A stretch of DNA of 64,000 bases, from positions 124,001 to 188,000 of the forward strand of contig CALYDD020000398.1 of assembly GCA_944472135.2 (NCBI GenBank), written 5' to 3'. A program made the translations under genes and the position numbers. The stretch's first letter is position 1. Each line of letters opens with the position of its first letter. The notes under the pieces are model-generated. The model saw only the letters and a list, made by a program, of their open reading frames with translations. It did no database searches and had not been told where the DNA came from. Below are positions 26,501 through 38,529 of this stretch, piece after piece. This DNA is from Trichobilharzia regenti. Taxonomy: Eukaryota; Platyhelminthes; Trematoda; Strigeidida; Schistosomatidae.

Positions 26501-27144
26501 AAATATCAGTCATGGCCTAAGCTGAATGGAACAGTGTCATACAGTGTTAGTCCGCAGGTTTACATGCTCACTAACGATAAAGAAATAACTCAAGAGTGTG
26601 AGTGGAGTCAGCTATTCTCGTTATCGAACTATAGGCAGGGAGGAAGGGTGAGGAGATCTAACCACAATTTTCAAAATTCCAAGAAATAAACATAGCCCTG
26701 ATGCATCTCTTATTTCTCCTTCTGACAGGTTGAGGAATCTCCGAGGAGAGAGTAGGACAGTTCAGAGACCGAGAAAAAACAATACTTCAATGCAATAGTC
26801 ATTCTACCAGTGAGTCACAAATGATTGAGACAGACATCTAAAAGAAACAGTGTCTTCAAACTCCTTCCACTTCTTCAACTAAACGAATAGATACACAACA
26901 CCGATAGTTCTTCAAAAATGAATTAACATGGGTCTTCGGCGCTCTCTCCACAACCGAAATTTCCGCTGTGGATCTCAAAATACCAAAATCTTCACGAACA
27001 TGACAACGAAATGTTTAAATGTTCAACACAATCATATGGTAGAGGAAAAATCACATAAACAGTCTTTGTGTAGCACTTACGTGTTTCCGAATTTATCGTC
27101 AGGCTGATGAATATGAACAGAATGCAGCAGAAAACAGCCTTCAT
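11510..27144 (-). CDS. Putative secreted micro-exon gene (MEG), left copy
   Basis: Read on the minus strand. Exon 1 is 27,081-27,144; exon 2 is 25,970-26,049 (80 nt). Then come 25,135-25,149 (ANYRL), 22,519-22,527 (SNT), 20,946-20,954 (ACN), 20,074-20,082 (LPR), 19,466-19,474 (ASR), 18,477-18,494 (KWNLGE), 16,889-16,897 (FKR), 15,989-15,997 (LCP), 14,260-14,288 (29 nt) and 13,692-13,698 (7 nt). The last exon is 11,510-11,563. Each is flanked by AG and GT, mostly GTAAGT or close to it, and each has the same sites in the other arm. They join in one frame of about 106 codons. Symmetric micro-exons after a signal-peptide exon define schistosome MEGs, which code secreted, variably spliced proteins. 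I do not recognise the family number. The exon chain is predicted without transcripts; an optional 9-nt exon (24,671-24,679) would bring a stop. Confidence 0.72.
12100..12310 (+). repeat. tRNA-like repeat, copy shared with 59,560-59,770
   Basis: The blocks gtttctgtc-cagtgactg, gttgacctcatcacatga and atgactttc recur in the same order at 59,560-59,770. The spacing of ctgagtggttggtgggt and cggttctat resembles A and B boxes, so a decayed SINE is likely. Confidence 0.5.
15545..15665 (-). repeat. Decayed tRNA-like SINE, paired with 48,600-48,720
   Basis: On the minus strand, gtcggtgttatagtggcagaat and a degenerate B-box region match the plus-strand sequence at 48,601-48,720 (gcgtcggtggtttagtggca). 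It lies within an intron of the MEG model in both arms. Confidence 0.5.
16240..16400 (-). repeat. Decayed tRNA-like SINE, paired with 47,940-48,110
   Basis: The minus strand reads cagtggttggatggtcta followed about 50 bases on by a B-box-like gggttacaaacgc; the mirror copy lies in the right arm. It predates the palindrome. Confidence 0.5.
16937..19480. repeat. Tandem 1.4-kb duplication in the left arm only
   Basis: 16,941 onward and 18,339 onward start with the same sequence (gcaacaaattactaatttta), an offset of 1,398 bases, and stay similar to about 18,325 and 19,480. The right arm has a single unit (46,240-47,420). The unit spans two micro-exons (KWNLGE and ASR); their splice sites are intact in the inner unit (18,477-18,494; 19,466-19,474) and damaged in the outer unit. 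Confidence 0.85.
20144..20413 (+). pseudogene. Penelope nuclease-end relic, left arm
   Basis: The translation contains SIHRHLVDEEHFVDIFESFK, which resembles the end of Penelope GIY-YIG domains (compare RRLVDTGHSIEISKSFK at about 60,956-61,010). The YIG motif itself is gone. The right-arm copy is at 45,322-45,591 on the minus strand. It lies in an intron of the MEG model, antisense to it. Confidence 0.55.
20480..20560 (+). repeat. tRNA-like relic, paired with 45,185-45,265
   Basis: gatagattggtaggcagcaatgc followed by ctaggttcgcatcccagg has the spacing of A and B boxes of a tRNA-derived element. It is the same in the right arm in inverse. Confidence 0.45.
24130..24210 (-). repeat. tRNA-like relic, paired with 41,520-41,590
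   Basis: The minus strand reads ttgtagctgagctgatcgagta then ttcgaatcccaac, an A-box and B-box arrangement. The mirror copy in the right arm is nearly identical. Confidence 0.5.
25970..26049 (-). CDS. MEG exon 2 (80 nt), left copy
   Basis: The acceptor has a strong pyrimidine tract ending ttttccctag; the donor is gtaata. Joined to the one leftover base of exon 1 it reads open (HLIHIPPDVMRIFLHKQF onward) and ends on a codon boundary, so it shifts the phase to zero for the micro-exons that follow. Five of its 80 bases differ from the right copy, four of them changing the amino acid. Confidence 0.65.
27081..27144 (-). CDS. MEG exon 1 (signal peptide), left copy
   Basis: The ATG at 27,142-27,144 opens MKAVFCCILFIFISL, a short basic start and a hydrophobic core typical of a secretory signal. 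The exon ends after one base of a codon at a perfect GTAAGT donor (27,075-27,080). It is identical to the right-arm exon. The TATA box lies 52 bases upstream of the ATG. Confidence 0.85.
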
Positions 27145-27195
27145 GCTTGATTTTCCTGTGATGGATGGTTTATTCTACAGAAGAACACTGACTCC

Positions 27196-27202
27196 TTATA
27201 TA
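27196..27202 (-). promoter_or_regulatory. TATA box of left MEG copy
   Basis: The minus strand reads TATATAA about 52 bases before the ATG, leaving a 5' leader of roughly 20-25 bases if transcription starts about 30 bases downstream. The site is identical in the right arm. Confidence 0.65.
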
Positions 27203-28279
27203 CTTTTTCCGAATGACAGAATCGTATGAAAATGAAAGCCCCCGTGGTGTGTGTGTTCGTGTGTGAATATTTCATTGGTGAGAATAGTGTCAGTGTTCTG
27301 CCCTATTGAATGGTCGGAAATAAATTCAAATATACATCTGAAACTAATTATAAGAAGAAGAAGAAACCTTGGTGTCCCTATGTCGTTCGCCTGTCGTTTC
27401 TCTGTCAGTCTGTCTGTCTGTCCGTGACTACTCATAACTGTAATGTAATTCAGAGACAGTTACATTGAGCTGACCGGGTGCAGACGACACAACGTGAGGG
27501 AGACGAAGAAGGATGTGATTTGTCTATTCCACCATGTATGTGTAGTGTTGGTTATTCATAGGGAACAAGAATTGAGTAGCAGTTTGTGTTGAACAGGCAG
27601 AAGTTGAGAGTTACAGAATACTGAATGGTGCTGAGTGTCGACCTGAGATGGCATGTATGAAGAGCTTTAAAGTAGAGCAAAGCAAATACTAGATACTCTT
27701 AGAGTCCTGATAGTCCTACGTTCACTATCACCTCGTACATAGAAGAACCATATTAAACTCGATCAGCTCCAAAGCGAAAGTTAGGCTGATCTGGTTCTTT
27801 TAAAAATGAGGAACTGAATAGTATCATTGAAAAGTCACGAAAGCCAAGCAAATATTGTGGTAGGAAGTGGATCCACCTTAATTTGAATACAACACATCGT
27901 GCAGATACGCATCAATCCCAGAACTGTTTCCGACTCCCATGTTCAATATGTCAAAGTCAAGCGAAGTGCGATTCGAAATTGAGCTGAATGATGAATTTCA
28001 CAACGCAGCCAGCACACAATAGGATAAAATGGTGATGAGTGCTTTCGAAAGTATAATGAATCGAAATGTGATTGGATAAAGTATAAAGAAACGCGTGATA
28101 CAGGGGTGGAAGTAATTCTTATTGACTATTATCATTATCATCATTAGGATTCTTCATTTGCATCCGGAGTGAGACACAATAACTCACTGGCACATATTCA
28201 TTCAACCTGGTTCTCCGTTATCTTGTTCCAACAGGCTGTGCAACTGACTACAATCGCCTTTCACTCTCACTCTTCATAT

Positions 28280-28545
28280 CCTCTACTCTGTGTCACACTC
28301 AGACACAAAAACCCGTAGTTTTCCGCTCGGATTCCATTTAAGAGATAAACTGGCAGGTGATATGGCCTGAAGAGTCACTTAGCATGTGTCCAACCCATCT
28401 CAATTTCCCTGTGTATACATCTTAACAGGTTTTTGCCTGATAGAGTTTCCTATCGATTGCATATCATTTAAGGCTCTCCAGCCATCCGATCTTCAGTATT
28501 AAGTGAAGGCAGCCATTGACGGAATTAAAACAGCAACAAGTTCTT
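28280..28545 (-). pseudogene. Decayed RTE C-terminus, left arm
   Basis: Matches the 3' coding part of the intact RTE (about 1,500-1,740) in the same orientation: the ctgatagagt...tctccagccatccgatcttcagtatt block corresponds to the RTE sequence near 1,680-1,705. Frames are broken. It is mirrored at 37,190-37,460. Confidence 0.6.
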
Positions 28546-28710
28546 GTAGATAATTTTATCGACTCATAATGAAAAGCGTGATTCACGGATCAAGATAAGA
28601 ATTGTAATGAAACAATTTGATTCGGAAACGATGTGAATATGAATAGTGTATATTCGGATACCAGTCTCATAGGAAATATGATCATATCATGTAAAGAGGT
28701 AATCGAAATG

Positions 28711-28906
28711 CCGGATTGCACACACGATGAAAGATTCCGGTAGCGAATTTAGAGTCGATTTCTAGGATATCGGATTTCCCAATAAAATGAAGCGATAAAG
28801 CAGAATAATACTCAAAATATATAAATCCTAGTGGCGACTCATCTATCTCTGTGGAAAAACAGAAGGCTGAATTCTGTAAAGTCAGAGAGACATTTTTCCC
28901 TGTGTC
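28711..28906. repeat. Divergent island within near-identical arm (left allele)
   Basis: Flanks on both sides match the right arm almost base for base, but here identity to 36,852-37,036 drops to roughly 65-70 per cent by eye. No coding is seen in either version. Confidence 0.75.
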
Positions 28907-29319
28907 TCACCAAACACATTTACAAAGCCTCGACTTGAAGTGTGTGTTGACACATCATGAGTATTTGAAAGAGAATTTATCACGGGGAGAAATTAGTTAG
29001 AGAATCTCTGAATAACAACAATCATTTGCTCATAACTGTGTTGTGGTAGTTGTAAACAATTTAACATTGCTCGTCTCCAACCATTCAGAGGCTTTAGACA
29101 TTCATCAGCAACTGCCCTTGCTCCACCAAGGATAACAGACATGGAACTCAGACATGCAGCAAACCGAACAGCTGAAGGAAATCGAGTTGTGCTCTACCCC
29201 AGTTAAAGAGACCCCTAGAATAGATGCGTTTTCCAAGTATGAGTGAAACCTGAGTAGGAGTCGATTAGTTACAGAGACATAGGCTAGCATGAAGAGAATC
29301 ACGCTTGGAGAAGCCAATT

Positions 29320-31700
29320 GAAAATTTTGTTAGAGAAGCCAGTGCAATACAGATACCCAAATAGAGACCCCATATTTCACTCGGAACAGGAGAAATCAGA
29401 GCAAAGCAATTGTGGAGAAATATTGTTTTTCAATATCTGGACACACCTATCCACATATTAACTGTTCAATACCCGCTTGATGATGGCTCTCAGGGTAAGC
29501 TAGGATGGATGATTTCTCCTACTTGAGACTCCTGAACTGTATGCTAACTATGGACCTTCTAGAAGAAACATTACGTTTTATGCTGCGAAAATGAGTTCCA
29601 TAGATTCAATGAATGCATTTATTCGACGTCGTGCTCAGAAGGAGGTCTTTCCAACAAAACGTTAACTGTTTAACCCTCCTTCATTAGTACTGAAGCCTTA
29701 CTCATCACACGGAATCATTCCACCGGAATAACGCGACAGAATCAACATCATCCATAGAGACCAAAATGATGTGAATCTGAAAACTTTGAACTGAAATTCA
29801 TAAACCCGTAAAGGTTTAGAATCTGATCAGTAAATGCAGTGAATGAATCTCGATGTTTCTATAGGGAACTGAAGTATCTTGTGGCCTTAATCACACGGCA
29901 CCAAGATACCTTCAACATGAAGAGCAATCAGGCGTGGTAAACAGTCGTGTTCAATTTTCCAAGAAGAAATCTCACACGAACCAATCCAATCCAAATCCAA
30001 TGGCAGTAAACGTTTCGATGAAGACGAAAGCAAACAGTCAGCCACCACAAGCCACTACTGACTAAACACAACAAAGTTCCTTGTACAAAAGAAAATCAAA
30101 AACTGAATAATTTTTAACTAAATATATGGTTCGTCTGATAAATGACACCGCTGATGCCAGTAAAACCTATATAAAATATTTATATGCATTGTATATATTA
30201 TTCTTTGTTCTCTAATTAGCAAATCTGTGTATATTTTGTGAAATCTTTTGTGTAAACAACCAGAGGAATTTGTAAATTTGTGCATTTTTTCAAGTTTTTA
30301 TCAGTTTTTTTTAAAAATATTATAGAAAGGACAAAATATTGTCTAACTGACAAGACTGAGATAGAACAAGCAGGGTATTAGAGGTCAGTATGCTCTCTTT
30401 AAATATGCAGTCAAAAAATATGTATTCATCCGTTGTAACGACCAGAACAAACTGACTTGTTGTATTCAAGCAAGGGACCGATGCTTGCGTCCTACTGTTT
30501 AGCTCTCAGAAACTCCTTTGAAACATGTGCACTGATAAAACGCTCCAAAGACAACTAAAGGGTGATTGTTCATCTAGGAATCTATTTGTCGTTCTACTCA
30601 ACCGTAGTAACACTAAGTTAGCACAGAGCAAGTACTATAGAACAAAATTAGTTAACCGAAATTCAATTGTATGAATAAGCCTTAGAATCGAGTAGAAAAT
30701 TTCCAGCAAGGTAGCATCGAAAACGCTTTTCATAAGAATCGCGCAACAACGCTCTCCACACACAGTCCAATGTCAGAATGACATTGATTCACTTATACGA
30801 AATCACATCGTCAGGCAACATACTATCCATGTATTGCACAATCACAAAGAGAAGCATTCGAATCAGAGATTGAAGATCGACAGAGACAACTGACAAGGAT
30901 GAAGTCAACACGTTATGATACATATATCAGGACAATGAAACAGAGTCTAGGAGAGAAAAAAGGATGATAATCACTGAGCTATTTGAAACATCTTAATAGA
31001 GCATCGGCATTGTATTAGATCTCCCACGAGATATTTCTCAAACGGTTATTCCGTTACATCTGTAATCACCTCATGTAAACAGAAACCTATGCAAATATAT
31101 TTGAACATAGATAAAGTGAGGATAACCTACTTGATTCAGATTGATATTCCTGTACCAAACACCTCCTAAATGCTTGTAGTTATTTCTCAGTTGAATAGGA
31201 AATTAGACCAGCTTCTTCCATACAAAGACCTCTGTGAAATATTCACGAATTACCCGGGCCTCCACCACTTGCAATGTAATAAACTAAAGACCTGCTATGA
31301 CTTTCTATCTTGCCTTGTAGAGAATCTCATAGAATGAGTCTGATGGGATTGAGTGGCTTTAGTTCACTGAGTGGTGGTGAATTGAGCTACTACTAGTTTT
31401 ATATCGTACTCTTGCTAACTACGTCGGATAACGTTCAGAGTCGTGTTTTGAAAGTGTGTGCTTTATGTCGCACGGGTGATTCGTCAATACAAACTAATCT
31501 CTGAGTACAGAGAAAGTTCATTCAGTCTCGAGATCGACTATGAGTCTAATCTTTCGCCTATTCATTCGTATTTATCTCGAAATAACTGATTCAATGTTAC
31601 CAAACGTGCAAGGTCTTTGCGTACAATTTTCCACAATCTTCACACTAGTCAAGTGGACACTATTCTATCAACAACAACGAAAACAAAATTTTCCCCATTC
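29320..31700. other. Intergenic inner arm, no gene recognised
   Basis: Near-identical to 34,050-36,430 in inverse. It includes segment Z (about 30,310-30,670), which recurs at 63,490-64,000. Only short, unsupported ORFs are present; they appear twice merely because of the palindrome. Confidence 0.6.
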
Positions 31701-31921
31701 AGTAACAGTTTCAAACTTATCAAATTGAAAACTATTTCTTCCAGTGTACTGATGACTATGGCATACATTTTTAATTCTAGCTTAGAAGCCACTTATCAGT
31801 AGATACGTCGACAATTCCACTCCTCCGCTAATCCCGTACCGCATATTCCTCTTTCTCAATAAAAGACCACTGTAAATCTTCTGGTGGATATCTGTTGGTC
31901 TGTAAAGTCTATTAAAGTGGC

Positions 31922-32052
31922 TTTTTATTGGAAATCAGCCAGTGGTCCATGGAAAACTGTCTCACCTTAAACCCCTTCAAACGCAAAACAGTCAATTTCA
32001 CCTTTAGGCATAAATCTGACCTAAACAAACTGGTTAACACTCACGAGGTGTG
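31922..32052 (+). mobile_element. LINE 5' fragment duplicated in the left arm
   Basis: Translates to QWSMENCLTLNPFKRKTVNF and HKSDLNKLVNTHEVC, the RT region of CR1/jockey-like LINEs. It is the inverse duplicate of 33,700-33,830. Homology to the LINE and to the right arm stops abruptly at 32,052, the palindrome junction. Confidence 0.75.
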
Positions 32053-32299
32053 TAAGATAAATTTGACCGCTTGTCGTTATCTGGATTTCACAAGATCGTT
32101 GAAAATTATCAGTATACAAAAGATTTCATTTCTCCTCACGTTTTCCGAATCGATCTCTGTCAAGCACCAGAAACCCAATTTATGTGTTCAAGAATAAGTG
32201 ATTGTCATTCTTTCCTTGCCCTGCCTAGTACCAGAATGTTTTCACCGTCTATTTCATCTGGTTACATGAAGTTGAATGTTTCCATTGTGTATGATTAGG
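32053..32299. other. Unique spacer sequence next to the junction
   Basis: Not matched elsewhere in the window as far as I can see. It continues the Y repeat outward on the minus strand. No gene is recognised. Confidence 0.5.
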
Positions 32300-32614
32300 A
32301 TTGTGCGGGATAAAGTGCTCAAAAATATATACGTATAATTATTGTATGCATAAATTGATTTGATTGATTTTTGTTTAGAACGAACTCTGTGCAAATGTGT
32401 TAGAAATGTTTCTGTAGATATACTTTATCATGAGAGGCCAGTAAGCGGCTGATTGGAGAAGCCAACGGAATAAAGGATGGTTCCATTTTATTCTGCTAAA
32501 TATTTTGTTTCTGCTTTTTTCAGATTATGCAACTACTAGAATTAAATACAGGCGGAATTATTGTCGACGTAAAGAAAAGACAACTCGGCCAAGAAAATTT
32601 CCTTTCTCATTGAT
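32300..32614 (-). repeat. Y repeat, inverse of 190-418 plus 6,436-6,530
   Basis: The reverse complement aligns through window bases 190-418 and then continues at 6,436, skipping the whole Penelope element. This shows the empty target site of that insertion. Confidence 0.85.
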
Positions 32615-33830
32615 CTCTATTGCATCCAGTTAGTACATTTAGGTAATCTCAGTTCATTATGATAACAGCATATTGGCATGTTGGTAGCAAAACCAAAATT
32701 GAACAGAATGTTTGAAGGTGTTAGAGACGTAGATGCTAGCATATTTACTGACGTAAGCGGTAACAGATGGTCGAGATATACAGTGTGAGAGAACGAAGAA
32801 TTTTAATAGAGTTTGTAAGGAAGAAAGAAACAAAGCAGCACACAGCAGAAAAAAGAGAGAAAAGGAAAGAAAGAAAACGTTGAACCTATAAATTATATGA
32901 GTTGGAAGGACGAGATCCAGTTGTCCCACTGACTACTTCATAAGCTATATGTATCACGCCTAATGCTTTCTTTATGTGCGTCGGTGGCACAGTGGTTAGG
33001 ACTCTTTCCAACCATGCACATGTTCCGGGGTTCGAGCCCACGCCGACGCACACCTGATATCTATGTTCAGCCTGCGAAATTTGGGCTACCGATATCCACA
33101 CTGAAAATTCCATACACGTACCAAAAATACAGTGTGGAATCAAGCTGTAATCAAAAAAATAAAAAAAAATAAATATCGCACAGAACACGAGCTAAGCAGG
33201 GTATGGGTGAGTTTTTGTACTTGCTGGTGTGAGCATATGGTTTTCTATATCGGCTTCTGGTTCAGCCTGATGAGGTACAAGTGGAGAGTTGTGAATGAAG
33301 AGTGTGGTTTGAGTTAGATAAAATGGATTTAGACCATTTTTCACATCGGTTTAAGTGCTTATCAACCAGAATATTAACAAGCCGGTTAAGTGGCACGTTG
33401 CTTACCCTGCTGACAACCTTTAGCATCCTGCGTATTAAGGTATAGTATTTCTTCAGTAGCCCTGGAAAACCTAAGGCGGGGGACAATAGAGAATAATAAG
33501 CGGAATATGAGAGGTAACGAATTGTAAGAGTAAGGGTTAGCTTATACCAGAATATCTTAAAATCTTGATGCACATGTTAAGACAGAATACTTTCTTAGAA
33601 ATCATCAAGATATGAGACGACCAGGAGAGAACAGCAGTTAGAACGAGGCGTAAGTATTTAATTTCCGACTTGCTTTATGTATCAGTGGCATCTATGTTGC
33701 ACACCTCGTGAGTGTTAACCAGTTTGTTTAGGTCAGATTTATGCCTAAAGGTGAAATTGACTGTTTTGCGTTTGAAGGGGTTTAAGGTGAGACAGTTTTC
33801 CATGGACCACTGGCTGATTTCCAATAAAAA
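32615..33830 (-). mobile_element. CR1/jockey-like LINE 3' part in the palindrome spacer
   Basis: The minus strand codes, with breaks, HEVCNID, SWSSHIL, SPALGFPGLLKKYYTLIRRM (about 33,430-33,490) and SRVSNVPLNRLVNILVDKHL, matching the LINE at 56,982-58,015. The 3' part to about 32,623 also matches that copy, but the (TTATC)n tail is missing. A SINE interrupts it at 32,973-33,172. It separates X from Y, which are adjacent at the window start. No target duplication was found. Confidence 0.8.
32973..33172 (+). mobile_element. tRNA-derived SINE with intact tRNA-like head
   Basis: The head starts tgcgtcggtggcacagtgg and closes ccgacgca, so the acceptor-like stem pairs over 8 bases. The A box is tggcacagtggttagga and the B box is ggttcgagccc. 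A body of about 115 bases and an A-rich tail (aaaaaaataaaaaaaaataa) follow. The other LINE copy (57,436-57,480) shows the uninterrupted target. Related copy at 1,027-1,192. Confidence 0.88.
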
Positions 33831-36800
33831 GCCACTTTAATAGACTTTACAGACCAACAGATATCCACCAGAAGATTTACAGTGGTCTTTTATTGAGAAA
33901 GAGGAATATGCGGTACGGGATTAGCGGAGGAGTGGAATTGTCGACGTATCTACTGATAAGTGGCTTCTAAGCTAGAATTAAAAATGTATGCCATAGTCAT
34001 CAGTACACTGGAAGAAATAGTTTTCAATTTGATAAGTTTGAAACTGTTACTGAATGGGGAAAATTTTGTTTTCGTTGTTGTTGATAGAATAGTGTCCACT
34101 TGACTAGTGTGAAGATTGTGGAAAATTGTACGCAAAGACCTTGCACGTTTGGTAACATTGAATCAGTTATTTCGAGATAAATACGAATGAATAGGCGAAA
34201 GATTAGACTCATAGTCGATCTCGAGACTGAATGAACTTTCTCTGTACTCAGAGATTAGTTTGTATTGACGAATCACCCGTGCGACATAAAGCACACACTT
34301 TCAAAACACGACTCTGAACGTTATCCGACGTAGTTAGCAAGAGTACGATATAAAACTAGTAGTAGCTCAATTCACCACCACTCAGTGAACTAAAGCCACT
34401 CAATCCCATCAGACTCATTCTATGAGATTCTCTACAAGGCAAGATAGAAAGTCATAGCAGGTCTTTAGTTTATTACATTGCAAGTGGTGGAGGCCCGGGT
34501 AATTCGTGAATATTTCACAGAGGTCTTTGTATGGAAGAAGCTGGTCTAATTTCCTATTCAACTGAGAAATAACTACAAGCATTTAGGAGGTGTTTGGTAC
34601 AGGAATATCAATCTGAATCAAGTAGGTTATCCTCACTTTATCTATGTTCAAATATATTTGCATAGGTTTCTGTTTACATGAGGTGATTACAGATGTAACG
34701 GAATAACCGTTTGAGAAATATCTCGTGGGAGATCTAATACAATGCCGATGCTCTATTAAGATGTTTCAAATAGCTCAGTGATTATCATCCTTTTTTCTCT
34801 CCTAGACTCTGTTTCATTGTCCTGATATATGTATCATAACGTGTTGACTTCATCCTTGTCAGTTGTCTCTGTCGATCTTCAATCTCTGATTCGAATGCTT
34901 TTCTTTGTGATTGTGCAATACATGGATAGTATGTTGCCTGACGATGTGATTTCGTATAAGTGAATCAATGTCATTCTGACATTGGACTGTGTGTGGAGAG
35001 CGTTGTTGCGCGATTCTTATGAAAAGCGTTTTCGATGCTACCTTGCTGGAAATTTTCTACTCGATTCTAAGGCTTATTCATACAATTGAATTTCGGTTAA
35101 CTAATTTTGTTCTATAGTACTTGCTCTGTGCTAACTTAGTGTTACTACGGTTGAGTAGAACGACAAATAGATTCCTAGATGAACAATCACCCTTTAGTTG
35201 TCTTTGGAGCGTTTTATCAGTGCACATGTTTCAAAGGAGTTTCTGAGAGCTAAACAGTAGGACGCAAGCATCGGTCCCTTGCTTGAATACAACAAGTCAG
35301 TTTGTTCTGGTCGTTACAACGGATGAATACATATTTTTTGACTGCATATTTAAAGAGAGCATACTGACCTCTAATACCCTGCTTGTTCTATCTCAGTCTT
35401 GTCAGTTAGACAATATTTTGTCCTTTCTATAATATTTTTAAAAAAAACTGATAAAAACTTGAAAAAATGCACAAATTTACAAATTCCTCTGGTTGTTTAC
35501 ACAAAAGATTTCACAAAATATACACAGATTTGCTAATTAGAGAACAAAGAATAATATATACAATGCATATAAATATTTTATATAGGTTTTACTGGCATCA
35601 GCGGTGTCATTTATCAGACGAACCATATATTTAGTTAAAAATTATTCAGTTTTTGATTTTCTTTTGTACAAGGAACTTTGTTGTGTTTAGTCAGTAGTGG
35701 CTTGTGGTGGCTGACTGTTTGCTTTCGTCTTCATCGAAACGTTTACTGCCATTGGATTTGGATTGGATTGGTTCGTGTGAGATTTCTTCTTGGAAAATTG
35801 AACACGACTGTTTACCACGCCTGATTGCTCTTCATGTTGAAGGTATCTTGGTGCCGTGTGATTAAGGCCACAAGATACTTCAGTTCCCTATAGAAACATC
35901 GAGATTCATTCACTGCATTTACTGATCAGATTCTAAACCTTTACGGGTTTATGAATTTCAGTTCAAAGTTTTCAGATTCACATCATTTTGGTCTCTATGG
36001 ATGATGTTGATTCTGTCGCGTTATTCCGGTGGAATGATTCCGTGTGATGAGTAAGGCTTCAGTACTAATGAAGGAGGGTTAAACAGTTAACGTTTTGTTG
36101 GAAAGACCTCCTTCTGAGCACGACGTCGAATAAATGCATTCATTGAATCTATGGAACTCATTTTCGCAGCATAAAACGTAATGTTTCTTCTAGAAGGTCC
36201 ATAGTTAGCATACAGTTCAGGAGTCTCAAGTAGGAGAAATCATCCATCCTAGCTTACCCTGAGAGCCATCATCAAGCGGGTATTGAACAGTTAATATGTG
36301 GATAGGTGTGTCCAGATATTGAAAAACAATATTTCTCCACAATTGCTTTGCTCTGATTTCTCCTGTTCCGAGTGAAATATGGGGTCTCTATTTGGGTATC
36401 TGTATTGCACTGGCTTCTCTAACAAAATTTTCAATTGGCTTCTCCAAGCGTGATTCTCTTCATGCTAGCCTATGTCTCTGTAACTAATCGACTCCTACTC
36501 AGGTTTCACTCAATACTTGGAAAACGCATCTATTCTAGGGGTCTCTTTAACTGGGGTAGAGCACAACTCGATTTCCTTCAGCTGTTCGGTTTGCTGCATG
36601 TCTGAGTTCCATGTCTGTTATCCTTGGTGGAGCAAGGGCAGTTGCTGATGAATGTCTAAAGCCTCTGAATGGTTGGAGACGAGCAATGCTAAATTGTTTA
36701 CAACTACCACAACACAGTTATGAGCAAATGATTGTTGTTATTCAGAGATTCTCTAACTAATTTCTCCCCGTGATAAATTCTCTTTCAAATACTCATGATG

Positions 36801-36851
36801 TGTCAACACACACTTCAAGTCGAGGCTTTGTAAATGTGTTTGGTGAGGCAT

Positions 36852-37036
36852 GTCTAAATTTGACTTCCTGATCTTATAGAATTCATGCTTTTGTTTTTCC
36901 ACTTGGAGTTTTATATGTTGTGTATTTTGTGTCTTATCGCTTCAATTTATTGAAAAATTCGATATCCTAGAAATCGACTCTGAATTCGACACTTGATTGC
37001 TCTATTGTATGTTGTTTTCGGCAGTTCGATTACCTC
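36852..37036. repeat. Divergent island within near-identical arm (right allele)
   Basis: Partner of 28,711-28,906. The boundaries are sharp on both sides. Confidence 0.75.
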
Positions 37037-37189
37037 TTTACATGATATGATCATATTTCCTATGAGACTGGTATCCGAATATACACTATTCATATTCACA
37101 TCGTTTCCGAATCAAATTGTTTCATTACAATTCTTATCTTGATCCGTGAATCACGCTTTTCATTATGAGTCGATAAAATTATCTACAAG

Positions 37190-37460
37190 AACTTGTTGCT
37201 GTTTTAATTCCGTCAATGGCTGCCTTCACTTAATACTGAAGATCGGATGGCTGGAGAGCCTTAAATGATATGCAATCGATAGGAAACTCTATCAGGCAAA
37301 AACCTGTTAAGATGTATACACAGGGAAATTGAGATGGGTTGGACACATGCTAAGTGACTCTTCAGGCCATATCACCTGCCAGTTTATCTCTTAAATGGAA
37401 TCCGAGCGGAAAACTACGGGTTTTTGTGTCTGAGTGTGACACAGAGTAGAGGATATGAAG
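37190..37460 (+). pseudogene. Decayed RTE C-terminus, right arm
   Basis: Mirror of 28,280-28,545. Same similarity to the RTE 3' coding end and the same broken frames, so the insertion predates the arm duplication or has been homogenised. Confidence 0.6.
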
Positions 37461-38529
37461 AGTGAGAGTGAAAGGCGATTGTAGTCAGTTGCACAGCCTG
37501 TTGGAACAAGATAACGGAGAACCAGGTTGAATGAATATGTGCCAGTGAGTTATTGTGTCTCACTCCGGATGCAAATGAAGAATCCTAATGATGATAATGA
37601 TAATAGTCAATAAGAATTACTTCCACCCCTGTATCACGCGTTTCTTTATACTTTATCCAATCACATTTCGATTCATTATACTTTCGAAAGCACTCATCAC
37701 CATTTTATCCTATTGTGTGCTGGCTGCGTTGTGAAATTCATCATTCAGCTCAATTTCGAATCGCACTTCGCTTGACTTTGACATATTGAACATGGGAGTC
37801 GGAAACAGTTCTGGGATTGATGCGTATCTGCACGATGTGTTGTATTCAAATTAAGGTGGATCCACTTCCTACCACAATATTTGCTTGGCTTTCGTGACTT
37901 TTCAATGATACTATTCAGTTCCTCATTTTTAAAAGAACCAGATCAGCCTAACTTTCGCTTTGGAGCTGATCGAGTTTAATATGGTTCTTCTATGTACGAG
38001 GTGATAGTGAACGTAGGACTATCAGGACTCTAAGAGTATCTAGTATTTGCTTTGCTCTACTTTAAAGCTCTTCATACATGCCATCTCAGGTCGACACTCA
38101 GCACCATTCAGTATTCTGTAACTCTCAACTTCTGCCTGTTCAACACAAACTGCTACTCAATTCTTGTTCCCTATGAATAACCAACACTACACATACATGG
38201 TGGAATAGACAAATCACATCCTTCTTCGTCTCCCTCACGTTGTGTCGTCTGCACCCGGTCAGCTCAATGTAACTGTCTCTGAATTACATTACAGTTATGA
38301 GTAGTCACGGACAGACAGACAGACTGACAGAGAAACGACAGGCGAACGACATAGGGACACCAAGGTTTCTTCTTCTTCTTATAATTAGTTTCAGATGTAT
38401 ATTTGAATTTATTTCCGACCATTCAATAGGGCAGAACACTGACACTATTCTCACCAATGAAATATTCACACACGAACACACACACCACGGGGGCTTTCAT
38501 TTTCATACGATTCTGTCATTCGGAAAAAG

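Larger units (their letters stand above)
11150..32052. repeat. Left arm of the 43-kb palindrome
   Basis: Reverse-complement match to 33,700-54,560. Paired positions add to 65,752 at the inner end (32,041 pairs with 33,711) and to about 65,732 from 21 to 27 kb, showing almost no indels. Near 13.7 kb the sum drifts to about 65,000 because of insertions. Identity by eye is near complete inside about 19.5 kb and roughly 85 per cent further out. Apart from the MEG exons the arm holds relics of SINE, RTE and Penelope elements. Confidence 0.92.
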
